A program made the position numbers and the translations under genes. A stretch of DNA of 15,380 bases, taken from assembly GCA_016933355.1 (NCBI GenBank), contig JAFGBC010000238.1:1-15380 (forward strand), given 5' to 3'. Below, in pieces: positions 1-6,188 of this stretch (within the stretch, counting starts at the first letter, position 1; the number at the start of each line of letters is the position of its first letter). This stretch comes from Candidatus Aminicenantota bacterium. GTDB taxonomy: Bacteria > Acidobacteriota > Aminicenantia > Aminicenantales > JAFGBC01. The notes under the pieces are model-generated. The model had not been told where the DNA came from. It did no database searches and saw only the letters and a program-made list of their open reading frames with translations.

Positions 1-324
1 GAGCTGGGCGATCTTCGTGCCGGCCTTGATCGGGAACGGCTCCGTCCCCAGGTTGACGAGCACGACCTGGATCTCGCCCCGATAGCAGGAGTCGATGACG
101 CCGGCCAGCCGGTGGACGCCCTTGAGCGAGATGCCGCTCTTGTCCCAAACGAGGCCGGCGTAGCCGCGGGGAATCTCGACCTGGATCCCGGTCGGGGCCG
201 CGCGCACCTCGCCGGGCGGGACCTCCAAGTCTCGCGAGGCGAAGAGATCCAGCCCGGCGTCGCCGGGATGTCCCTGGACGGGAAGCTTCGCCCGGGGATG
301 GATACGCTTGACTCTAAGCTCCAT
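1..324 (-). CDS. dut: dUTP diphosphatase (dUTPase), 3' end cut by window edge
   Basis: Trimeric dUTPase, which hydrolyses dUTP to dUMP and pyrophosphate, keeping uracil out of DNA and feeding dTMP synthesis in the cytoplasm. The first 108 residues are visible. Family motif 1 is DAGLDLFA (residues 22-29), motif 2 DKSGIS (61-66), motif 3 AGVIDSCYRGE (74-84) and motif 4 GTKIAQL (102-108); the glycine-rich motif 5 lies beyond the edge. Motif 2 has DKSG instead of the commoner RSG, as in some archaeal and thermophile members. Motif 3 carries Cys80 where Gly or Asp is usual. The catalytic Asp78 is present. The ATG lies 5 bases after the nrdG stop with GGAAGG just upstream, so it is the last visible gene of the nrdD operon. 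The family call is secure; an atypical nucleotide preference cannot be excluded from a fragment. Confidence 0.9.
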   Translation of the reverse strand, partial: MELRVKRIHPRAKLPVQGHPGDAGLDLFASRDLEVPPGEVRAAPTGIQVEIPRGYAGLVWDKSGISLKGVHRLAGVIDSCYRGEIQVVLVNLGTEPFPIKAGTKIAQL

Positions 325-329
325 GACTT

Positions 330-1028
330 TCACATCCCTTCCAGCCGGACTTCTTTGAAGTACGGTCGGACCGCCGCGGCCATCTGTTCCATCGTCTCCT
401 TGGAATAGGGCTTGACCTTGAGGAATTCCGGGTCGAGGGTGTTCCGGGCGACGAAGGGCTGGAGCTGGTAGAAGTCGGCGCCCTCCAGCCAGCGGCCGAT
501 GGCGACCAGGTCCGCCTCGTCGACAAGGCCGGGCACGGCGGTCGTCCGGAACATGTACTCGAGGCCCGAGCCGCGGATGATCTCGACGCTTCGCCGAATG
601 TCCTCCTCGCGGACCTCGCTCCGGGTCACGGCCCAATATTTGACGGGCGGGGCCTTGACGTCCATGGCGACGGCGTCGACCAGCCCCGATCCGAGCACGG
701 CCGCCAGCCGGTCCGGGAGCGAACCGTTCGTGTCGAGCTTCGTCCGTAAGCCGCGCGTCTTGATCCCGCCGAGCAACGAATCGAGGTCGGGCGTCATGAG
801 CGGCTCGCCGCCCGTGACGCAGACGGCTTCGAGCCAGTCTCTCCGCTCGTCGAGGAAGCCCAGGAACTCCTCGGAGGCGATGGTGGGGAGCGTCTCGGGC
901 CGCAGGACGAGGTCGGCGTTGTGGCAGAAGGGGCAGCGGAAGTTGCAGCCGCCCAGGAAGATGGTCGCCGAGATGTAGCCGGGATAATCCTTGGAGGCGA
1001 ACTTCTCTAGGCCCTTGATCGCAGCCAC
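330..1028 (-). CDS. nrdG: Anaerobic ribonucleotide reductase activating protein, radical SAM
   Basis: A 232-residue radical SAM activase. It reductively cleaves S-adenosylmethionine at a 4Fe-4S cluster and installs the glycyl radical on NrdD. The cluster motif CxxxCxxC is Cys28, Cys32 and Cys35 (GCNFRCPFCHN), with an SAM-contact GGEP at 73-76 and a following LDTNGS strand. Length and N-terminus (GLEKF.....PG..SATIFLGGC) match the NrdG2-type activases found beside Thermotoga-like NrdD. I chose the GTG at 1028 because GAGGAG sits 8 bases upstream and family homology begins there. The frame stays open further upstream to 1244, but that part is Arg/Pro-rich shadow of the redoxin gene. The start overlaps the redoxin stop by 22 bases, suggesting translational coupling. 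A related pyruvate-formate-lyase activase is the alternative, but the context favours NrdG. Confidence 0.93.
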   Translation of the reverse strand: MAAIKGLEKFASKDYPGYISATIFLGGCNFRCPFCHNADLVLRPETLPTIASEEFLGFLDERRDWLEAVCVTGGEPLMTPDLDSLLGGIKTRGLRTKLDTNGSLPDRLAAVLGSGLVDAVAMDVKAPPVKYWAVTRSEVREEDIRRSVEIIRGSGLEYMFRTTAVPGLVDEADLVAIGRWLEGADFYQLQPFVARNTLDPEFLKVKPYSKETMEQMAAAVRPYFKEVRLEGM

Positions 1029-1273
1029 GCGTCGAACTCCTCGGCGGAATGGACGACGCCGCGCGCGGCGCCGTCCTCGACCAAGACCAGGGCGGGCAGG
1101 ACGACCGCGCCGCTCTCGTCCCGCCGGACGACGTCGCGGTATTCGCGCAGCTTCGCCTTGGCCTCCTTGCCGACCAGGTTGAACTCCCGCCAGGCGGCGC
1201 CCCGGGCGGCGAGCGCCGTCTTGAGCGCCTCGCACTTGAGACATCCGGGCAGCGTGAACAGCAGATAATCCAT
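1007..1273 (-). CDS. Small glutaredoxin/thioredoxin-like protein (NrdH-like) in nrd operon
   Basis: An 88-residue single-domain redoxin. It opens with a beta strand leading into a CxxC active site (Cys11-Leu-Lys-Cys14, after TLPG). The helix, a cis-Pro-type LPALVLVEDG strand (about residues 59-68) and a C-terminal helix (SAEEFDAWL) follow, all as in glutaredoxin and NrdH folds. It is encoded 13 bases after nrdD and overlaps nrdG by 22 bases, so the three are almost certainly co-expressed. Some class III reductases take electrons from a thioredoxin or glutaredoxin rather than from formate. The inference is that this protein is the dedicated reductant, or a dithiol partner, for NrdD. Only a weak Shine-Dalgarno (GGGG) precedes the ATG. 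The fold is confident; the partner is inferred from position. Confidence 0.82.
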   Translation of the reverse strand: MDYLLFTLPGCLKCEALKTALAARGAAWREFNLVGKEAKAKLREYRDVVRRDESGAVVLPALVLVEDGAARGVVHSAEEFDAWLRSRA

Positions 1274-1286
1274 GGCGGCCCCGGCC

Positions 1287-3359
1287 CTAGGCGATCTGGG
1301 TGTAGGGCGTCCGGTCCTTGAACTCCTGCTGCTTGCCGTCGTTCCAGGTCCGGACCGGCCGCAGGTAGCCGACGATCCGGGAATAGACTTCGGTCTCCTT
1401 GCCGCACTGCGGGCAGACGCTGTTCTCGCCCCGGAGGAAGCCGTGGTCCTCGCAGACGCTGAAGGTCGGCGTGATGCTGAAATAGGGCAGCCTCGTCTGG
1501 GCGACCTTCTGGACGAGCTTGCGGCAGGTCTGTCTGTCGATGGACTCGGGCAGGAAGGTGTGGAAGATCGTGCCGCCCGTGTAGAGGGGCTGGATGTCGC
1601 CCTGGTGCTTGAGGGCTTCGAAGACGTCCCGGGTCGCGTCGACGTTGAGCTGGGTCGAGTTCGTCAGGTAGGGGTGCTTGTCCGTCCCCGAGACGATGAT
1701 GTTCGGGAAGCGCTCGCGGTCGAGCCGGGCCAGCCGGTAGGCCGTCGACTCGGCCGGAGTCGCCTCGAGGTTGAAGAGGCTCTCGGTCTCGTCCTGGAAC
1801 TCCTTGAGGACGCCCCGCATGAAGTTCAGGATCTCGGTCGCGAAGGCCTTGCCCTCGGGCGACCCGATCCCCTTGCCCAGGAGGTTCAGGCAGGCCTCGT
1901 TCATGCCGCAGATGCCGATCGTCGAGAAATGGTTGGCGAAATGCCCCAGGTAGACCTTGGTGTAGGGCATGATCCCCTTCTCGAGCATGTGATTGACGAC
2001 TTCGCGCTTCGTCTCCAGCGACTCCTTGGCCAGGACCATGAGCTCGCGGAGGCGGGCCTTGTACTCGTCCACGGTATGGGTCGTGTAGCCGATCCGGTTG
2101 AGGTTGATGGTCACGACGCCGATCGAGCCGGTCGAATCGCCCGGCCCCCACATGCTCCCCGGCCGGCGCATGAGCTCGCGCTGGTCGAGGTTGAGCCGGC
2201 AGCACATGGCCCGGATGTCGCCCGGGTTCATGTCGGTGCCGATGTAGTTCTGGAAATAGGGGATGCCGTACTTGGCCGTCACCTCGAACAGGAGGCGGGC
2301 GTTGGGGGAATCCCAGTCGAAGTCCTTGGTCAGGTTGTAGGTCGGGATGGGGAAGGTGAAGACCCGGCCCTGGTTGTCGCCCTCGACCATGAGCTCGAGG
2401 AAGGCCCGGTTGATCATGTCCATCTCGGCCTGGTATGCGCCGTACGTCGTCTCGAGCTCCTTGCCGCCGACGACGGCCTTCTTGTCCCTCATGTCGGGCG
2501 GGACAATCCAGTCGAAGGTCAGGTTCGAGAACGGCGTCTGCCAGCCCCAGCGGGAGGGGACGTTGAGCCCGAAGATGAGCTTCTGGATGTCCTGCTTGAC
2601 GTGCTCGTAGTCGAGCCGGTCGGCCCGGACGAAGGGGGCGAGCAGGGTGTCGACGCTCGAGAAGGCCTGGGCGCCGGCGAACTCGCCCTGCATCGTCCCG
2701 ATGAAGTTGACCATGTGGAGGGTCGCCGTCTCGAGGTGCTTGGCCGGCGAGGAGTGGACCTGGTTGGGGACGTGCCCGAACCCGATCCGGAGGAGCTTGT
2801 CCAGCGACCAGCCGGCGCAGTAGCCGACGATCGGGTAGGACAGGTCGTGGATGTGGAAGTCGCCGTCGACGTGGGCCTTCTTGATCTTCTCGGTGTAGAT
2901 CTGGTTGAGGGCGAAGTTGGAGAGGACCTCGCCCGAGACCCGGGCGTTGAGGCCCGAGAAGCTGACGACGCCCTCGTTGCTGTTCTCCTTGACCTTCCAG
3001 TCGTGGTCGTTGACGTAGTCGTTGACGAGGCGGACCAGGTTGATCCCGGTCTCGCGCGCCTCGCGGATCTCCTTGTGCCGCTCCCGGTAGAGGATGTAGG
3101 ACTTGGCCACCTCATGGTAGCCCTGCTTCATGAGGACCTTCTCGACGAGGTCCTGGATCTGCTCGACGGAGGGGACGGTGTAGCCGCCGAAGCGGTCCTC
3201 GAGCATATAGGTCGCGATGTCGGAGACCGTCGCGGCCACCCTCTGGTCGTGAATCCCGTTGGCGGCCAGAGCCTTGGCGACGGCGTTCGTGATCTTGTCC
3301 TGGTGAAAATCGGCGACGGTGCCGTCCCGCTTCTTGATGCGGGCGATGGTGGTCAACAT
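1287..3359 (-). CDS. nrdD: Anaerobic (class III) ribonucleoside-triphosphate reductase
   Basis: A 690-residue glycyl-radical enzyme that reduces ribonucleoside triphosphates to deoxyribonucleotides without oxygen. Residues about 3-95 form an ATP-cone (KKRDGTVADFHQDKI) for allosteric activity control. The catalytic barrel carries Cys181 (GYCAGWSL) and a Cys386-Cys387 pair in the radical-cysteine loop (IRAMCCRLNLD). FGLNVPSRWGWQTPFSNL lies at 263-280. The C-terminus has a zinc site of the CxxH...CxxC kind (Cys636, His639, Cys649, Cys652) and the glycyl-radical motif RIVGYLRPV with Gly664, followed by WNDGKQQEFKDR. The MCCRL loop and WNxGK tail resemble Thermotoga NrdD more than E. coli NrdD. 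I chose the ATG at 3359 because GGAGGGAGGAGAG lies just upstream; an in-frame upstream extension to 3401 has no such signal. It is first in the nrdD-redoxin-nrdG-dut operon. Confidence 0.96.
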   Translation of the reverse strand: MLTTIARIKKRDGTVADFHQDKITNAVAKALAANGIHDQRVAATVSDIATYMLEDRFGGYTVPSVEQIQDLVEKVLMKQGYHEVAKSYILYRERHKEIREARETGINLVRLVNDYVNDHDWKVKENSNEGVVSFSGLNARVSGEVLSNFALNQIYTEKIKKAHVDGDFHIHDLSYPIVGYCAGWSLDKLLRIGFGHVPNQVHSSPAKHLETATLHMVNFIGTMQGEFAGAQAFSSVDTLLAPFVRADRLDYEHVKQDIQKLIFGLNVPSRWGWQTPFSNLTFDWIVPPDMRDKKAVVGGKELETTYGAYQAEMDMINRAFLELMVEGDNQGRVFTFPIPTYNLTKDFDWDSPNARLLFEVTAKYGIPYFQNYIGTDMNPGDIRAMCCRLNLDQRELMRRPGSMWGPGDSTGSIGVVTINLNRIGYTTHTVDEYKARLRELMVLAKESLETKREVVNHMLEKGIMPYTKVYLGHFANHFSTIGICGMNEACLNLLGKGIGSPEGKAFATEILNFMRGVLKEFQDETESLFNLEATPAESTAYRLARLDRERFPNIIVSGTDKHPYLTNSTQLNVDATRDVFEALKHQGDIQPLYTGGTIFHTFLPESIDRQTCRKLVQKVAQTRLPYFSITPTFSVCEDHGFLRGENSVCPQCGKETEVYSRIVGYLRPVRTWNDGKQQEFKDRTPYTQIA

Positions 3360-3469
3360 GGCCTCTCTCCTCCCTCCAAGAGCCCCGCGAGAGCTTTCCA
3401 ACGCTCCCGGCGCGTGTTAAACTGGACTCGATTAAGTCATTCAAAGAAAGCGGCAATCGCCCGACCCGA

Positions 3470-3517
3470 CTGCCATATGTTGTGTACCCAACTTCCGGTG
3501 ACTACTAAATGTAGTAG
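3470..3517. promoter_or_regulatory. Tandem NrdR boxes upstream of nrdD
   Basis: Two 16-bp imperfect palindromes, CTGCCATATGTTGTGT at 3470-3485 and CTACTAAATGTAGTAG at 3502-3517, are separated by exactly 16 bp. The second is an exact inverted repeat (CTACTA/TAGTAG with a 4-base centre). The first, read on the minus strand, starts ACACAACATAT. The published NrdR-box pattern is roughly acaCwAtATaTwGtgt, in pairs spaced 15-16 bp so that both face the same side of the helix. Each box here matches 8 of the 10 core positions. NrdR is the ATP-cone repressor of ribonucleotide reductase genes. Both boxes fall between the predicted nrdD transcription start and its start codon, which fits repression by blocking early elongation or initiation. 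No nrdR gene is in the window. Confidence 0.72.
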
Positions 3518-3528
3518 CACCATCCAAG

Positions 3529-3579
3529 AATTTATCACAAAGCGCGGGCTTGTCAAGGGCTTTTTTGATAATATTTTTT
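3529..3579 (-). promoter_or_regulatory. nrdD operon promoter with A-tract UP-like element
   Basis: Read on the minus strand, two A-tracts within AAAAAATATTATCAAAAAA (3579-3561) sit just ahead of a perfect -35 TTGACA (3556-3551). A 16-bp spacer follows, then TAAATT (3534-3529) as a 4-of-6 match to the -10. The A-tracts occupy about -41 to -59, the place of an UP element that contacts the RNA polymerase alpha subunits. Transcription would start near 3522, giving a leader of about 160 bases that contains both NrdR boxes. The AT-richness stands out against the GC-rich surroundings. Confidence 0.6.
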
Positions 3580-3600
3580 CGGTTTTCATCGGAAGCGAGG
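3567..3600 (+). promoter_or_regulatory. Possible -10 and Shine-Dalgarno for the yjbQ gene
   Basis: On the plus strand GATAAT (3567-3572), overlapping TAATAT (3569-3574), is a good -10-like hexamer about 40 bases before the yjbQ start. No convincing -35 lies at the right distance: TTGTCA at 3550-3555 is too close. GAGGAA ending at 3602 is a usable ribosome-binding site 5 bases before the ATG. This AT-rich block also serves as the UP-like region of the divergent nrdD promoter, so the two may share control. Confidence 0.3.
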
Positions 3601-3607
3601 AACAGCC

Positions 3608-4006
3608 ATGATCGTTCTGGAAATTCGGACTCGAGCGCGGGAAGAGCTCGTAGACATCACCTCCCAAGTCCGCGAGGCCGTCCGCCGAGCGGGGTGTTCC
3701 GAAGGGCTCTGCTTCGTCTATGTCCCCCACACGACGGCCGCCGTCACCATCAACGAGTGCGCCGACCCGGACGTGGCCGCGGACATCCTAACGGTGCTCA
3801 AGAAAGCCGTGCCCGACACGCTCGCCTATCGCCACGGCGAGGGGAATTCTTCCGCCCACGCCAAGACGGCGCTGGTCGGCTCGTCGGCGGGCGTCATCGT
3901 CGAGAACGGGAGCCTCGCCCTCGGAACCTGGCAGGGCGTTTTCCTCTGCGAGTTCGACGGCCCCCGAAACCGCAAGGTCTGGGTCCGCGTCCTGGACGGA
4001 CGATGA
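3608..4006 (+). CDS. yjbQ: YjbQ/UPF0047 family protein
   Basis: A 132-residue single-domain protein whose full length equals the family norm. The conserved blocks are all present: PHTTAAVTINE (about residues 40-50), YRHGEGNSSAHAKTALVGSS (77-96) and the C-terminal LGTWQGVFLCEFDGPRNRKVWVRVL. The conserved histidines (HTT, RHGEGN and SAH) line the presumed active site. Members were reported to have weak thiamine-phosphate-synthase-like activity, but the physiological role is unsettled. It is cytoplasmic, with no signal peptide. Its TGA overlaps the next gene's ATG (ATGA at 4003-4006), so it is translationally coupled to an exported lipoprotein, an odd pairing. It diverges from the nrd operon. 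The family call is secure and the function is not. Confidence 0.92.
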   Translation: MIVLEIRTRAREELVDITSQVREAVRRAGCSEGLCFVYVPHTTAAVTINECADPDVAADILTVLKKAVPDTLAYRHGEGNSSAHAKTALVGSSAGVIVENGSLALGTWQGVFLCEFDGPRNRKVWVRVLDGR

Positions 4007-6153
4007 GACATCAACCCTCGCTCATCATCCTCGCGGCCGCCCTGTCGATCGCTCCGCTCGCGGCCTGCCGGCGCGGCGCCGACGGGAACGCCGTGCGGGT
4101 CGGCGCGGCCGGCCCCGACTATAAGCTGACGCTGGACCGCGAGGACGTCGCCCGCTTCTCGGCGCCCGGCATCGCGGGCTGCGCGGCGCCGCGCGTCGAG
4201 ATCGGCGCCGCAGAAGCGGACGGCTGGCGGAAGGTCCGGATGACCTGGGACGTCCCGGCGCCCGTCGCGCAGGACGAGCTTTCGATCCGCTTCGACCTGG
4301 GCTTCGCGCCCGACTTCTGGTGGGCGCCCCACCTCGCGCCGGAGGACGGATTCGTCGTCGCGCAGCACGTCTTCCGCGCCCCCGCTCTCATCGTCGGGCG
4401 CGGCGATCTGGTCTTCGTCGTCGTCCCCGACTTGGATCTCGTCGGCCGCCGCGGCGACAATCCCTGGTTCATGGATTACGACGCGGGGCGGCGCGCGCTG
4501 TGGCTGGGTCTGTCCCGGACCGAGATTCCCGTCCACGTCCTGTTCAAGAAGGCGCCGGGCATGGCCCTTGCGCCCGGAACGGTCGAGCTCGGCTTCTATG
4601 TCGCCGCCTATCGCGATCGCGGAACGGTCAGGAACCCCTGGGCGCGGGCGGCCGCGTTCCTCTGGCGCCGCTGGGGCCGTCCGCTCTTCGCGAAGGGCGA
4701 GCCCGTCCGCGCGCCTCTCCTCGATTACGTGCGCCGCACCTACGACTGGGCGTTCAAAGGCTGGGGAGCGTCCGTCTGGCAGGAATTCGACCTCGGCGGC
4801 GTCCGCGTCGGCGCCCCCCAGTTCATCGTCAACGTCTCGCAATCGCCGAACTACCCCGGCCCCTGGTACCAGCGCGAGGTCCTGTCGATCTGGAACCAGG
4901 CCTGGTTCTCGTCCCTGCGCAGCGCCTCCGGCCTTTATCGTTACGCCCGGGCGACGAGCGACGAGGAGCTCCTGCGCAAGGCGCGCCTGACCAAGGAGCT
5001 GGCCCTGGCCGCGCCCATGAAGGACGGCCTGTTCCCCTCCGTGATCGGGACCGAGAACGACCTCGTCGAGGTCGACGGTCGAAAACTCGCCCGGCCCCGC
5101 CCCTGGGCGACGGCTCGCTGGATGAACTCGGACCGCTGCCCGGTCGAGCACGGGATCACGCCGGATTGGTACCATCTCCTAGATTCGAGCTGGACGGCGC
5201 TCCTCATGCTGCGTTGGCACAAGGAGCTCGAGCCCGATCGGCGCCTCCTCGATTACGCCCGGACCTACGGCGAACGGCTGCTCACGCTCCAGGCGCCGGA
5301 CGGCTTCTTCCCCGGCTGGCTCCACCCCGAAACGCAGCGGCCCGGTCCGGTCATGAACCGGACGCCGGAGTCGAGCCTGAGCGCGGCCTTCCTCCTGGAG
5401 CTGGCGGCCGGGACCGGCGACGAGAGATACCGCGACGCCGCCCTTCGCGCCCTGGACGCCGTCCTGGCCGAGATCGTCCCCCGCGGCGACTGGCTCGACT
5501 TCGAGACCTACTGGTCGTGCTGCGCGTGGGGCAGGGACGCCCTCGCGAACCGGCGCGTCGAGCGCAACGCGATGGTCAAGCAGAACACGCTCTCCATGTT
5601 CTGGACGGCCGAGGCGCTCCTGGCCGCCTTCCGTGCGACGGGGCGCCGCGCCTACCTCGATTGGGGGCGCCGCACCCTCGACGAGCTCTCGATGGCCCAG
5701 CAGGTCTGGCAGCCGCCCTTCATCCACGTCCCGGCCCTGGGAGGCTTCGGCGTCATGAACGCGGACGGCGAATGGAACGACTCGCGCGAGACGCTCTTCG
5801 CCGAGCTCTTCCTCGACTACGGGAGCGTGACGGGCGACCCGACCCTGTCCGAGCGCGGCGTCGCCGCGCTCAAGGCGGGCTTCATCATGATGTATTGTCC
5901 CGAGAATCCCGGCGTGAAAGCGATGTGGGAGAAGGTCTATCCCTGGTTCGGGCCCGCCGACTTCGGCTTCACCATGGAGAACTACGGGCACGGCGGCCGA
6001 ACGAGCCCGGCCGGCGAGGGCATGGGCGTCTTCACTATTTACGACTGGGGGAACGGCGCGGCGGCCGAGGCCGCCCTCCGCGTCCGGGACCATTTCGGCT
6101 GCGACCTCGTCGAGCGCGTCGTGGACGCCGCCCGCCGCCCGCCCGCGCCTTGA
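4003..6153 (+). CDS. Lipoprotein with beta-rich domain and probable alpha/alpha-toroid glycosidase-like domain, family not recognised
   Basis: A 716-residue exported protein. Residues 1-22 are a lipoprotein signal ending in the lipobox LAAC (Cys22), so it should be membrane-anchored. Residues about 30-240 look like beta-sandwich strands rich in Trp and Phe. From about 245 to 710 there are repeated helix pairs, each ending in Gly/Asp/Trp-rich loops (for example LLTLQAPDGFFPGWLHP, FETYWSCCAWGRDAL at about 500-514, GGFGVMNADGEWNDSRE near 580-595). That is the style of six-hairpin (alpha/alpha)6 glycoside hydrolases, lyases and epimerases. The adjacent cysteines in SCCAWG (505-510) are reminiscent of Cys-dependent arabinofuranosidases, but I cannot match the surrounding motif. 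I do not recognise a CAZy family. The start ATG overlaps the yjbQ stop, and LacI, GH172 and GH27 genes follow, so a role in glycan breakdown is inferred. Catalytic residues are unknown. Confidence 0.75.
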   Translation: MRHQPSLIILAAALSIAPLAACRRGADGNAVRVGAAGPDYKLTLDREDVARFSAPGIAGCAAPRVEIGAAEADGWRKVRMTWDVPAPVAQDELSIRFDLGFAPDFWWAPHLAPEDGFVVAQHVFRAPALIVGRGDLVFVVVPDLDLVGRRGDNPWFMDYDAGRRALWLGLSRTEIPVHVLFKKAPGMALAPGTVELGFYVAAYRDRGTVRNPWARAAAFLWRRWGRPLFAKGEPVRAPLLDYVRRTYDWAFKGWGASVWQEFDLGGVRVGAPQFIVNVSQSPNYPGPWYQREVLSIWNQAWFSSLRSASGLYRYARATSDEELLRKARLTKELALAAPMKDGLFPSVIGTENDLVEVDGRKLARPRPWATARWMNSDRCPVEHGITPDWYHLLDSSWTALLMLRWHKELEPDRRLLDYARTYGERLLTLQAPDGFFPGWLHPETQRPGPVMNRTPESSLSAAFLLELAAGTGDERYRDAALRALDAVLAEIVPRGDWLDFETYWSCCAWGRDALANRRVERNAMVKQNTLSMFWTAEALLAAFRATGRRAYLDWGRRTLDELSMAQQVWQPPFIHVPALGGFGVMNADGEWNDSRETLFAELFLDYGSVTGDPTLSERGVAALKAGFIMMYCPENPGVKAMWEKVYPWFGPADFGFTMENYGHGGRTSPAGEGMGVFTIYDWGNGAAAEAALRVRDHFGCDLVERVVDAARRPPAP

Positions 6154-6179
6154 CATCGGCCTGAATCCGCGGCTATCAT
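6150..6179 (+). promoter_or_regulatory. Promoter of the LacI-family gene, nearly leaderless
   Basis: A perfect -35 TTGACA (6150-6155) overlaps the TGA stop of the preceding lipoprotein gene. It is followed by an 18-bp spacer and TATCAT (6174-6179), a 5-of-6 match to TATAAT. Transcription would begin near 6186, about 3 bases before the ATG at 6189. The sequence before the ATG (ccctcctg) has no Shine-Dalgarno, which agrees with a leaderless or near-leaderless message. Confidence 0.6.
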
Positions 6180-6188
6180 CCCCTCCTG

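Noticed and set aside
1029..1244. Extended N-terminus for the radical SAM protein
   Set aside because: The extra 72 residues are Arg/Pro/Gly-rich and coincide with the redoxin gene in another frame. The GTG at 1028 has a good Shine-Dalgarno and fits the family.
1272..3611. Very long plus-strand open frame opposite nrdD (779 codons)
   Set aside because: Its translation is repetitive Leu/Val/Asp/Glu/Gly/Arg-rich sequence, typical of the antisense shadow of a GC-rich gene, and nrdD on the other strand has unmistakable motifs.
3550..4002. In-frame upstream extension of the lipoprotein gene
   Set aside because: It overlaps yjbQ in another frame and would displace the lipoprotein signal from the N-terminus.
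4320..6164. Long plus-strand frame overlapping the lipoprotein gene (614 codons)
   Set aside because: Arg/Pro/Gly/Ala-rich shadow. The frame starting at 4003 has a signal peptide and a natural composition.
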